NCBI GenBank assembly: GCA_027886185.1
Contig: WOAB01000188.1
Coordinates: 1,674,001 to 1,738,000, forward strand
Direction of reading: 5' to 3'
Length of the DNA stretch: 64,000 nucleotides
DNA from: Rheum nobile
Taxonomy: Eukaryota > Streptophyta > Magnoliopsida > Caryophyllales > Polygonaceae
Below are positions 1 to 9,194 of the stretch, in pieces (the stretch's first letter is position 1; every line of letters starts with the position of its first letter). A program made the position numbers and the translations under genes. Below the pieces are notes generated by a model, which was not told the origin of the DNA, searched no databases, and saw nothing but the letters and a program-made list of their open reading frames with translations.

Positions 1-2263
1 GCTACTGCTGGGACTCTTATTGATGTGAAAGAGGGTGCTCTTTCTTTTTCTATTGGGGGGGGGGGGGGAGAAAATTGAATTTAATTTCACTAAAGCTATC
101 AAGCAACCTAGCTTTGAAGATGAGTTGTGCAGGTTAGATCTTACAGACAGGGAAACTCAAGGAATGATGATGTTTGTGGCCACTAAAGACCCCATTGAGG
201 AAATTATGTGCCATCCTGAGACATCCATTGATGAGATGGAAATGACCTTGGTTGATGTATTAGAAGTTGATGTGCAAGGTGAAGGAGAGGAGCCTCTTGC
301 TGCACCAAAGGTAGAATTGAAGCCTCTTCCTTCCTCATTGAGGTATGAATTTCTAGGCCCTAACTCTACATATCCTGTGATTGTGAATGCAAATTTAAGT
401 GATGAGGAAACTGCAAAACTGTTGAGAGAACTTAAGTTGCATAGCAAGGCCATAGGATATACCATTGATGACTTGAAAGGGATAAATGCTTCTTTGTGCA
501 TGCATAGAATCTTGCTAGAAGATGACCATAAGCCTTCTATTGAGCATCAAAGACGACTTAACCCGAACATGAAAGAAGTAGTTAGAAAAGAAGTACTGAA
601 ATTGTTAGATGCCGGCATTATTTGCTCTATTTCTGATAGTCCTTGGGTGAGTCCTGTGCATGTTATACCTAAAAAAGGAGGAATGACTGTGGTGAAAAAT
701 GAAAAGAATGAGCTAATTCCTACAAGAACAGTCACGGGTTGGAGAATGTGTATTGACTACAGGAAACTCAATAAAGCAACCCGAAAAGATCACTTCTCTC
801 TTCCCTTCATCGACCAAATGCTTGAAAGGTTGGCTAAGCATACCCACTTCTGTTATTTGGATGGCTATAGTGGATTTTTCCAAATCCCTATCCACCCCGA
901 TGACCAGGAGAAAACTACATTTACTTGTCCTTATGGCACATTTGCTTATAGGAGAATGCCATTCGGGTTATGTAATGCTCCAGCCACATTTCAAAGATGC
1001 ATGATGGAAATTTTCTCTGATTTTATTGAAGACATCATGGAAGTGTTTATGGATGACTTTTCGGTATACGGTACTTCTTTTGATGCCTGTCTAGCTAACT
1101 TGTCTAGAGTTTTGAAGCGTTGTGAAGAAGCTAACCGTGTACTTAATTGGGAGAAATGCCACTTCATGGTAATTGAAGGAATTGTGCTTGGTCATATGAT
1201 TTCTAGCCATGGAATTGAAGTTGACAAGGCTAAGGTAGAAGTCAATGAGGGAATGCCACCACCTACCTCGGTAAAAGGGGTAAGAAGTTTCTTAGGGCAT
1301 GCAGGTTTTTATAGGCGCTTCATAAAAGATTTTTCTAAAATTATCAAACCGCTTACTAACCTGCTCTCGAAGGATGTTGAGTTCATTTTTTCCCAGGAGT
1401 GTCATGAGTCTTTTAGCAGGTTGAATCATGCATTGATCTCGGCACCTATTATGCAAGCCCCTGATTGGAACCTCCCATTTGAAGTTATGTGTGATGCAAG
1501 CGATTATGCTGTGGGAGCTGTGTTGGGGAAAATGAAGGATAAGAAACTTCATGCTATCTACTATGCTAGTAGGACTTTGGATGAAGCTCAGGTGAATTAT
1601 GCTACCACAGAGAAGGAGCTGCTAGCTGTTGTATTTGATTTTGAGAAGTTCAGATCCTACCTTGTTGGAGCCAAAGTCATTGTCTATACCGATCATGCTG
1701 CTCTGAGATATCTGTTGAGTAAGAAAGATGCTAAGCCAAGGCTGATTCGCTGGATTCTGCTTCTTCAGGAATTTGACTTGGAAATTAGGGACAAAAAGGG
1801 GAAATAGAACATGGTGGCTAACCACTTGTCCCGGTTGAGACAAGAGCAGATGGGGTGTACTAGCAATGAGCTTCCTATTGATGACTCCTTTCCTGATGAT
1901 CACCTTTTCAGGGCAACCGAAGAGCTCCTACAACTCTCATCATCTATAATGCCATGGTATGCTGACTTTGTGAACTATCTTATGTGCAATGAGTTGCCCA
2001 TTGGTATGTCTTTTCAACAAAAGAAGAAGTTTCTATCAGACGTTAGACATTACTTTTGGGATGAGCCATTCCTTTTCAAGAGGTGTACCGATGGGGTTAT
2101 TAGAAGATGTATTCCTGAGGTGGAGGTAGAGAGTGTTATCACTCATTGTCATTCTCTACCATGTGGGGGTCATGCAAGTTCATCAAAGACGACCACTAAG
2201 ATCCTGCATTCAGCTCTATATTGGCCTTCTATGTTTAAGGATGTGCATCGTAAATGGGCATAG
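1..2263 (+). pseudogene. Athila pol remnant: protease tail, reverse transcriptase, RNase H, integrase zinc finger
   Basis: The polyprotein enters the window in frame 1 (protease-tail residues LIDVKEG) and shifts frame at a run of 14 G at 55-68. From there one frame runs to a TAG at 1805-1807 and continues in the same frame to 2263. RT shows DYRKLN, MPFGLCNAP (about residue 308, counted from nt 35) and the catalytic FMDD at residues 338-341. RNase H shows CDAS (Asp 487) and YTDHAAL (Asp 553). Downstream is an H2C2-like integrase segment (THCHSLPCGGH) ending at a stop; no DDE core follows. The G-tract frameshift, in-frame stop and missing core make it a pseudogene. The FMDD motif itself is intact. 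Confidence 0.88.
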
Positions 2264-2348
2264 GCTGAAGAGGTACATCACCAGTAGCCCGATTGAGGAG
2301 TCAATTTCCGTCCTCCTCCTCGATCCGATTATTTAGAAGATGACGGAA

Positions 2349-2405
2349 GGTCAAGCTAATGACCTAAACCAAGCGCTGGATGGGAGGCAACCCATCAGGT
2401 AAGTT
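2349..2405 (+). promoter_or_regulatory. Conserved end-of-pol motif with likely 5' splice donor
   Basis: GGTCAAGCTAATGACC (2349-2364, self-complementary ends GGTCA/TGACC), AAGCGCT (2371-2377), GGGAGGCAACCC (2382-2393) and a near-perfect donor CAG|GTAAGT (2396-2404). The same string of elements recurs on the minus strand at 6781-6834, about 29900-29960 and about 34040-34100, each followed by GTAAGT or GTATGT. The position suggests the donor of a spliced RNA that expresses the downstream ORF. That role is inferred. Confidence 0.55.
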
Positions 2406-2458
2406 TTCTCTTCCTTACATATTTTGCAAAGACAAAAAAAAAACGAGTTGCTTCAACA

Positions 2459-2638
2459 GAAAGGAACTCGGCCTAGAACTCGGTCGAGTTCTGGACCGAG
2501 TTCCGTTCTGTTTTTCAAAAAAAGAAAAAAAAAGAAAAAAAAAACTTTCCAGTCGAAAACTCGGCCGAGAACTCGACCGAGTTTTCGTACCTGTTTAATA
2601 ATAATAAAAAAAAGGGGTGTGAAGCTCGACCGAGCTTC
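2459..2638 (+). repeat. Quasi-palindrome cluster, AACTCG-type arms
   Basis: Several copies of arm, two-base centre, complementary arm. GAACTCG-GT-CGAGTTC lies at 2476-2491, AACTCG-AC-CGAGTT at 2570-2583, and GAAGCTCG-AC-CGAGCTTC at 2621-2638 (8+2+8, perfect). Degenerate half copies lie at about 2459-2473 and 2494-2504. The third copy changes both arms together, so pairing is kept. The cluster starts about 60 bp after the GTAAGT donor. Confidence 0.8.
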
Positions 2639-3313
2639 TAACCTGTAATCTTTTCTTTCCCTTCCCATTTCTTTTCCTTCGCTGCCTCCTTAACCCTCAC
2701 CTTCGCCGCTTCGCTCCTCTCAACCACTCGCCCGTCGCCTCTGTCGTTCCACCACACCGCCGCTGCTCGCTCTCCGATCACCACCAAGATCCAAACTCGC
2801 CACCACCTCCCACCCTTCGCTCCCCACTCCGATACCTCCCGCCGCCAGCTCCTCCTTCCATGAGTCGCCTTCACCAGCAGCACCGATCCACCACCTCACC
2901 ATCCATCACTACCACATGTGAAGACCCGTTGGAGATTTAATTTGGTACAATTTTTCCCCTTTTGGCTTAATTGATTTCTAGGGTTTTTGTGCTAAATTGA
3001 TGAAATTACTTGAATTGGGGATGAATATTGATTACATTGAGGGTATTCGTTGGTTAGATTACTTGATTTGTGCCTTCACTTTGATAGACAAAATTTTATG
3101 CGCGGGAATTTCGTGCCAAATTGAACCGTGGGTTGAATTTGTCGTTTTGTCCACGTGTAAAATCGTTGTCTACCATTATTTGAATTTCTTGTGGGGGCTT
3201 TGTTGGTAAAATTTGTGCTACTATTGTTGGTCGTCCTTGCCGGGATGACATATTTGTGATTTTACCTTGCCTTGGTAGTGCTTGTCTTTTGTGTGTAGGT
3301 ACAGGATTTGATC
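2639..3313 (+). other. Leader between pol and the Athila ORF, with likely splice acceptor
   Basis: A C/T- and CCG-rich stretch (2640-2900) is followed by AT-rich sequence. A pyrimidine-rich run ends in TTTTGTGTGTAG and GGTACAG just before the ORF start at 3314, so a 3' splice site near 3298-3304 is plausible. No credible coding sequence is seen. The minus-strand relative has an analogous GC-rich leader at about 6130-6540. Confidence 0.4.
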
Positions 3314-4606
3314 ATGGCTCCCAAACGACAAAGACAAGCGTCTGCGTCTTCCTCTAGGGCTCTTCCTGCTCCTCCTCGTGTTGGAGAGGACTCTCCCGAG
3401 TCCCTTGGTATCAACTTCACATTGCAAAAGCACATCACCCACTTCGAGCTTATCAAGCAAAGGAAGTTGATCCCCACTCGATTTCTGGATTTTGAGTTGC
3501 TAGAAGTTTTAGGTATCAGGGGCGATATTGAGTGGTTGGCTGGACGTTTGGGCTGGACAAAATTCCTTCATTTTCAGGAGCAGACGTATAAGGGCCTCAC
3601 ATTGGAATTCCTGAGCACTTTTGAATCCCAGGTCATGAGAGGCCAAAGATGCTCAGAGGGGCTCTGCACTTACCGACTTGGGAACACAGACAGGAGGCTA
3701 GATTTGGAGACTGCGAATGCTATATTCGGTTTCCCTGTCATCCAAGATGAATGGGTTCCTCGGGGGGAGAGCAGAGTTGATTTCTGTCACGCTGCAACAT
3801 TCTGGGACCCGATTGGATCAGGGGTCTATGATGCTTCTAGGACAAAGGCATCCAGCATAAGCAACCCGGCCCTTCGAATCTTTCATCGCTTCATGGCACA
3901 TACCATTTTTTGCCGCGGTGATGGTGGCGAGAACAGTGCCGCCAAGAAAGAAGTCATTATCATTTGTGCCGCCTTGTATGGCCATGAAATAAATGTTGTT
4001 GGGTTTCTGTTGGGTCATCTGAGCTTGGTGAGCAACAAGGCAGCTGGGGACATTGCTATAGGGGGGTTGGTGACTCGTCTGGCTCGGCATTTCAACATCA
4101 ATTTGGACGGGCGACGTGATGGTACTCCCCCACAGCCCATTGGCTTCGCGTTGCTCAACAACATGAAGTTGCTATACCAATATCACAACAATTGGTATTG
4201 GGCTCTTCCATCGGGTGGGCGACTACTCCGTCTCCCAAACCCCGAGCGGACCTCGCTCCAGCAACGCACAAATTGGAAAGTCGCCCCCCTTCCCTATGAT
4301 CCATCTCATGACCAGTTGAAGGTTGGTCCACCCGCCCTACTAAACGACCCCATGGGAGATGAAGGAGAAGATGAAGATGATGAGGAGGAGGATGTTGATG
4401 ATGATGATGATGATGATGATGATCCGACTGCTGAGGGTCAGCACAGCCATGATCCGCGCTTGTACTCTATGATTGAGTCCATGCATCGGGATATGACTGC
4501 CCAATTTTCAAGCTTGAATACCCGCATGGACCAACTGAATGAGAAGTTTGATGACTGGCGCATTTTCGGCTGGCAACCCGGACCTCCACCACTTCCACAA
4601 GAGTAG
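3314..4606 (+). CDS. Athila-family ORF in the env-like position
   Basis: An intact 430-residue ORF starting at the ATG at 3314; the reading frame is open slightly further upstream, but without an ATG. It resembles the plant ATHILA ORF-1 family and lies after pol, where Athila elements carry their so-called env-like ORF. The N-terminus is basic (APKRQRQ), followed by a long globular part. An acidic tract of Asp and Glu lies at about residues 345-370, and a C-terminal helix with MIESMHRDMTAQ is a likely short coiled coil. I see no signal peptide and no clear membrane segment, so an envelope role is not supported by sequence. It is the only long undamaged retroelement ORF in the window. The function of this family is unknown to me. 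Confidence 0.8.
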   Translation: MAPKRQRQASASSSRALPAPPRVGEDSPESLGINFTLQKHITHFELIKQRKLIPTRFLDFELLEVLGIRGDIEWLAGRLGWTKFLHFQEQTYKGLTLEFLSTFESQVMRGQRCSEGLCTYRLGNTDRRLDLETANAIFGFPVIQDEWVPRGESRVDFCHAATFWDPIGSGVYDASRTKASSISNPALRIFHRFMAHTIFCRGDGGENSAAKKEVIIICAALYGHEINVVGFLLGHLSLVSNKAAGDIAIGGLVTRLARHFNINLDGRRDGTPPQPIGFALLNNMKLLYQYHNNWYWALPSGGRLLRLPNPERTSLQQRTNWKVAPLPYDPSHDQLKVGPPALLNDPMGDEGEDEDDEEEDVDDDDDDDDDPTAEGQHSHDPRLYSMIESMHRDMTAQFSSLNTRMDQLNEKFDDWRIFGWQPGPPPLPQE

Positions 4607-4645
4607 TCTCATTGTGAGTACTTTTTCTTCCTTAATTTTTACTAT

Positions 4646-4686
4646 CTACATTGGGGGCAATGTAGGTTTTAAGCTTGGGGGAGAGG
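4646..4686 (+). promoter_or_regulatory. Hairpin plus internal polypurine tract
   Basis: CTACATTG-GGGG-CAATGTAG (4646-4665) is a perfect 8-bp stem. TTAAGCTTGGGGGAGAGG follows at 4669-4686. The same pair recurs in four other places in this window. It lies about 630 bp upstream of the LTR-proximal type tract at 5301. Confidence 0.6.
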
Positions 4687-5300
4687 AGTATTTTCAATTT
4701 TTTGTGCATTGCATATAGTTTGCATGATTAGTTGTAATTTTTTTTCCGGTTTTTTTTGTTTGCATTTTTTTGCCCTGCTTGATCCTTTGTGGGTTCTTAT
4801 AACAATACATGTACCATGAATCCTCCTAATATGCCTTGGTTGTTGATATTACAATTGCATTATGAGCTTGATATGATTGATCAAAACTATGGCAATGACC
4901 TGAGCATGTGGACTTTGACTAAGGTACTTTAGAACCGACATTCTAGACAAAATGACCTAGTGAGATTGTTGGCCTTTCTAGGACTACATTTGCAAAAGTC
5001 CTCTCGTTTTCTTCATGTGTGTGAACTCTCTTTGTGTGCTAACTCTAGAACTTGCATTAATATCTTCTTTGAGGCCACGCTCACGACTTATATTCATGAC
5101 ATTAAAAGGATTGAGGCATTGTTTTTATTTACCCTTTTTCATCCTTGGCCACCCTATTCATGTATCCCCTGCTTGAAGCTCGTTGTGCCTTATTGCCTAT
5201 TCTTTGGAAACTCCATAAAAGCATACCAGGCCTATAAGTTCGTCCTTCCCATCCGAGGATTAGGATAGCTGAATTGTTGTTGCTATAGTGGATTTTAGCC
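4687..5300 (+). other. Athila 3' untranslated region
   Basis: AT-rich sequence between the two polypurine tracts of the plus-strand Athila. No domain is recognisable; an ORF of about 100 codons at 4960-5268 has no recognisable features and is taken as chance. Confidence 0.5.
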
Positions 5301-5314
5301 AAGCTTGGGGGAAG
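5301..5314 (+). promoter_or_regulatory. Polypurine tract of the plus-strand Athila
   Basis: AAGCTTGGGGGAAG, where a plus-strand primer would be made for reverse transcription. The sequence after it (from 5315) is not followed by a recognisable LTR and soon becomes the opposing element, so the 3' LTR is lost. Confidence 0.5.
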
Positions 5315-5476
5315 TTACATATATGGTGGTTAGATATGTGAAATGTGTATAAATTTGTAATGTGTCTCGTTTCCATTTTTCTTCTTTGACTTCTTCCCAA
5401 AAAAAATGAAAAAGAAACACACAAAAAAAAAGAAAAACTAACACTAAAATGCAAACAGAGTCTACACATGAAATTA

Positions 5477-5517
5477 TCCCTCCCCCAAGCTTAAATTCTA
5501 CATTGTCTCCAATGTAG
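5477..5517 (-). promoter_or_regulatory. Hairpin plus polypurine tract, minus strand
   Basis: On the minus strand CTACATTG-GAGA-CAATGTAG (5517-5498) is followed by TTAAGCTTGGGGGAGGGA (5494-5477), matching the plus-strand copy at 4646-4686. It marks the 3' region of the minus-strand element. Confidence 0.6.
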
Positions 5518-6656
5518 AAACATAAGAAAAAGGAAGAGAAACTCACCAAAGAAAATCAGATATCTCAGGCATCTTCACATTATGCTCCAAGGTTGTCAAA
5601 AATTGGTAGAAGTGCAGAATAATTTCAGCAATATCGTCTCTTCCAGTAGCACTGTACACAAAATAGGCAACACAAACCCAAACACAAGACTATGTATCCA
5701 AATAGTTAGTGGTAGACCTAAGAAATATGATTCATGCTGAGACACATAATGAACTACTTCAAAATCAGTCCAAACACAAAAACATCACAAATACATCCAG
5801 AACACCACAATATATCCGATCAATAACATATAAGCCACTCATTAATAGTAAGCTAGGAAATAAATCATAAGCATCTGAACACATCCAGTAAATTATAGAC
5901 CAATTTATAAACTTAACATCCTACACCATAGTAACAGGAATAAGCAGTAGGCATTTATAGCAAATATCTAGTAATTAACTCATCAAGACACCGCTACAGC
6001 AATAGATTCAACTGCATTCAAGCTTTTAAATTAAGACCAGCAAACTACAGAAATCTTAGACCAACTAACTGCCATCAAATCCAAAGCACAAAATCATCAA
6101 AGATTGGTTAAGAATCCAAATGAAATTAAGAGTTGGAAAAGACGCACCTTCCATTGATCTAGCTCGACGATGACGGTGCTCCGCTGACGGAGGAAGTACT
6201 CTCCGGTGGGGGTGGGTGCGAGCGAAGGGGCAGTAGCAGCGGTGGGAGAACAGTAGCAGCAGCGTGCTCGCAGCAGCAACAACAAGAAAGCAGAGGAGTG
6301 GATCAGATCTGGACAGCGGTCGAGCAAGAGCAAGACAGTGGTGGCTTGGGTGGTGCGGCGGTGAGGTGGTAGGGAAGAAGCTAGGGGCAGAGAAAGGGGG
6401 TCTCTGTGGTGGTGGCTGTGAGACGCCGGAGATTGGGGCTCGCGAACAGGAGCGACGCAACAGCAGTAGCGCGAAGGGGGCGGCGAGGTGGTGGAAGAGG
6501 AGAGTAGCGGTGGAGGAGCGAATAGGCGGTGGTGTTGGGCGTTAGGGTTCAGAGATGGAGAAGAGATCGGGGATGAGAGAAGCAGGGGAAGGAGAAGGAA
6601 AGAAAAGAAAGGAGGAGTATTTTTTTTTTGTAAAGCAACAAAGCTAACTCGGGTAA
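5518..6656 (-). other. Leader region of the minus-strand Athila
   Basis: An AT-rich part (5518-6130) and a GC-rich, CCG/CGG-rich part (6130-6540), equivalent in place to 2639-3313 of the plus copy. No Athila ORF follows it, so that ORF was deleted. Proline- and serine-rich open frames on the minus strand here look like by-products of base composition. Confidence 0.45.
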
Positions 6657-6740
6657 GAACTCGACCGAGTTCTTTCCCGTGTTACATTCGGGGGACAAAA
6701 CTCGGTCCTGAACTCGACCGAGTTTTGGATCGAGTTTTTC
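6657..6740 (-). repeat. Quasi-palindrome cluster, AACTCG-type arms
   Basis: GAACTCG-AC-CGAGTTC at 6657-6672 and a second copy, GAACTCG-AC-CGAGTTT, at 6710-6725, with decayed copies between and after. It lies just downstream (minus sense) of the GGCAACCC motif, the same place as in the plus-strand element. Confidence 0.75.
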
Positions 6741-6780
6741 TCTGTTTTTGTTTTTTGCTTAGAAAACTTAGAAAATTAAA

Positions 6781-6834
6781 CTTACTTTGGGTTGCCTCTC
6801 AAGAAGCGTTTGTTTTGGGTCGTAGCTTGACCTT
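6781..6834 (-). promoter_or_regulatory. Conserved end-of-pol motif with donor-like GTAAGT
   Basis: On the minus strand: GGTCAAGCTACGACC, then AACGCTTCTTGAGAGGCAAC, then CCAAA|GTAAGT. It follows directly on the integrase C-terminal remnant, as in the plus-strand Athila. Confidence 0.5.
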
Positions 6835-6857
6835 CACCAGTGTCATGTACTCGGATC

Positions 6858-7142
6858 AGGCGGGTCGGTGATATCCAACTTGATCGGATCAGGCTCTATA
6901 TAAGGCTTCAGTCGAATCTTTCAAACCTTGAAGTACCCCGAGTTCTTATGCCATAACTCCACTGAATCATTTTGTAGAACTCGGTTCAGGTAGTATGGAC
7001 CGGACCATCTTGTGCTCTTGCTACCCGGAAACATGCTCGACTTATGATGATAGAGAATCACATGATCCCCTTTCTTGAATTCAATTGGAGCATGACCAAC
7101 AGAGCGTCTTTTTCTTTTCTTCCTTCTACTTCGAACCTCTAA
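6858..7142 (-). pseudogene. Integrase C-terminal fragment
   Basis: The minus frame reads a basic stretch (RRKKRKRR), then FKKGDHVILYHHKSSMFPG and STRWSGPYYLNRVL. This matches the GPY/F module that ends plant gypsy integrases. A stop at 6921-6923 comes just after GYFKV, with further recognisable sequence (KIRLKPYIEPDPI) beyond it. It is joined directly to the coiled-coil ORF upstream, so RT through the integrase core is missing. Confidence 0.7.
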
Positions 7143-7553
7143 TTATGAATTAGCAAGCTCTTCTTGCACCATACAACAGGTAAGTGTGCTAGAGGTCGGG
7201 GTAGAGCTTTCTAACACTTTAAGCTCATCAAGCATCAGGTCCTCCTTGGTCCTTTGAATAATTTCCTTCCTATCAAACTGTGGTTCATCCCACTGCTTCT
7301 TAACCCCAATCAAAATAGAAGTACATTGCTCAAAATAATGCACTTTAGGTGGCTCTGTAGGTAAACTTGAGATAACCAACTCAGCAATTTGATCTTTCAA
7401 CATCTGATTTTTTGTGGTTAAATCATCAATTTGAGCCTTCAGAGGGTTCACCAAACCTGTAAGTGAATTAAATTGGGTTAATAAGGGATTAAGAATGTCC
7501 ATGATAGATGGAAAAAGAGCAAGACTTTTCTCAACTTCCCTATCATGTCTCAT
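7143..7553 (-). CDS. Coiled-coil ORF of the minus-strand Athila
   Basis: 136 residues without a recognised domain. Residues about 10-60 have hydrophobic heptads (LTGLVNPLKAQIDDLTTKNQ) suggesting a coiled coil; the rest is acidic and polar. It lies between the zinc-knuckle ORF and the integrase fragment, so it is probably a leftover of a gag or linker region. Its own start is arbitrary, since the frame is cut at both ends. Confidence 0.4.
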   Translation of the reverse strand: MRHDREVEKSLALFPSIMDILNPLLTQFNSLTGLVNPLKAQIDDLTTKNQMLKDQIAELVISSLPTEPPKVHYFEQCTSILIGVKKQWDEPQFDRKEIIQRTKEDLMLDELKVLESSTPTSSTLTCCMVQEELANS

Positions 7554-7577
7554 AATAAAGTCATCAAGCTTGTTGTC

Positions 7578-7859
7578 CTATATAAACGGATGACTCTCAG
7601 CCTGGAGCGGTTTGTGTGGTGTTGTCACCCAACTATGGTTTGAGGATTGTGAGTTCCAAGCAGTTATTTTCCCCAAACTAGCGCGACAACTAGTCTTGTC
7701 ATGATCTTCAACTCCACAAGTCTCACAGAAGAGGTTAGAAGTCATTGGGTTTTGGCCATAACCCAAATTATAATTTTTAAAATCATACCTCTGAGTACTT
7801 GTATAAGGCCCGGATGAAGAAAATTGATAGGAATTTACATCATACATACCTGAATCCAT
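7578..7859 (-). CDS. Gag C-terminal fragment with CCHC zinc knuckle
   Basis: A 93-residue ORF with its ATG about 120 nt after the PBS. A tyrosine- and glutamine-rich part precedes CETCGVEDHDKTSC, a full CX2CX4HX4C knuckle of the nucleocapsid type that binds RNA. The main gag domain is missing, so this is a shortened gag. It resembles the Y/Q-rich gag C-terminus of the other Athila relatives in the window (31237 and 35413, minus strand), which lack a visible knuckle. Confidence 0.6.
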   Translation of the reverse strand: MDSGMYDVNSYQFSSSGPYTSTQRYDFKNYNLGYGQNPMTSNLFCETCGVEDHDKTSCRASLGKITAWNSQSSNHSWVTTPHKPLQAESHPFI

Positions 7860-7977
7860 TTATTCGACTTCTTCAAAAATAGCCTGAAATTAAGAAAAAA
7901 AAGGAAAAAAAAAATCAAAGCAAAAATAAAGACCTAGAAACACCAATAGAAATTACAATTAATAATTAACAAATTGG

Positions 7978-7995
7978 TCCCCGGCAACGGCGCCA
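7978..7995 (-). promoter_or_regulatory. Primer binding site, tRNA-Asp
   Basis: The minus strand reads TGGCGCCGTTGCCGGGGA, an exact complement of the last 18 nt (with CCA) of plant tRNA-Asp(GUC) as I know it. tRNA-Asp priming is known for Athila. It lies 6 nt from the LTR edge at 8002. Confidence 0.85.
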
Positions 7996-9194
7996 AAAAC
8001 TTGATGTGGCTAAAACCTACCCACAAGCGTATGGGGTCAATTGTAGCTTTTCAAGTGTCGATCCCACAGAGACCAATGTAATATTAATTGAAATGCTACA
8101 AGTGTACTAGGCCAGAAAATAGGGAATATGATAGAAATCTATAATTAAGCTAAAACTAAGAAGCAAATAAAAGGGATAAAATATATGGGATAAATGTGTC
8201 TAAGATTAAGGATCACCGCAACAATGCTTCAGTAAATAAAATCAAACTCTGCCTGAATCTAATCCAAGTAATTGAAGGTAAGTCATCTAAGGTAATCCAC
8301 TAACTCCTCTCGGACGATAATAGAGGTGTATGAACTAAACTAACAATCGCTCTCTCGCGCAGAGCTAATCTCATTCAAACCCATTAATGCACTTAGAGTC
8401 TAGAAATAAACTGAAATAACATTCGCTCTCGCGCTCCGCTAAATCAACTCAAACCTAGAACATCTATGATGACTTAGTATCCTCAAGAGTAATTAAAATG
8501 CTCTCGCACAAATAACACTCAGGTTCGATTCCTAGGGATCTAGTAGAAATGATCACCTCTCGGTCTCAAACTCTACCTGATTACTTACTAGTGTTTTCAC
8601 CTCTCGGTCTCAAACCCTAATAAGTTCCAATTCGCATAAGTTACTATGGGCATAAAGCATCTAGAAATGAATCAAATACTATTTCAATTCAGATAAAGAT
8701 AATAATTTTATTCACATACACATTGATCGGATCACCATAACCTTAGAACTAGGAATTTAGCTATGCATGATCGAAGACATCAATAGATTTAAACTAGCCA
8801 TCAACATATATGAATTACTCAATAAAAATTGGAGATAAGAAAACTTATTCTCAATGATAAAATATAATCCAAATTGATCAAGGCTAGAACGATAATACCG
8901 TCTTCGAATCAAACAAAGCGGATCAAAATTCCTCTTGAAAAGTCTGTCCCTCCGGCCTCTATTTTGTAAACTAAAACTAAAAACTCCAAACTAACCTAAA
9001 ACTCCTAATCTACCTCAACTCCCAAAAAATCGATTAGGCTAAAATTGTAACCCCCCTTTCAAATTAACTCCCCTTTGTTTTATTCAAGAAACCAAATGTT
9101 ACAACCTCCTCTTCACTTGTAAACTTGTAATGGGCCAACCTCCTCTTTAAGTCCAGTCCAATACAGTAGGCCTCGGAATTTAGCTCCAAATTGC

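Larger units (their letters stand above)
1..5320 (+). mobile_element. Athila-type Ty3/gypsy retrotransposon, 5' truncated by window edge
   Basis: The order seen is protease tail, RT, RNase H, integrase zinc finger, a conserved GGCAACCC/GTAAGT motif, quasi-palindromes, an Athila-family ORF, a CATTG/CAATG hairpin with a polypurine tract, and a second polypurine tract. This order and the ORF after pol are typical of the Athila lineage. The 5' LTR and gag lie outside the window. No 3' LTR follows the last polypurine tract; it is replaced by the 3' end of an opposing element from about 5477. The integrase core is missing, so the copy is defective. Confidence 0.85.

Noticed and set aside
3314..4606. 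Viral envelope glycoprotein
   Set aside because: Position is env-like, but no signal peptide, fusion peptide or transmembrane helix is visible; labelled by family instead.
6065..6460. 131-codon Pro/Ser-rich minus-strand ORF
   Set aside because: Lies in the GC-rich leader of the minus Athila; its composition explains it, and no relative conserves the frame.
7978..7995. tRNA-Asp gene
   Set aside because: Only the 3' 18 nt of the tRNA are present, next to an LTR edge, and the same occurs at 31352 and 35507. These are primer binding sites.
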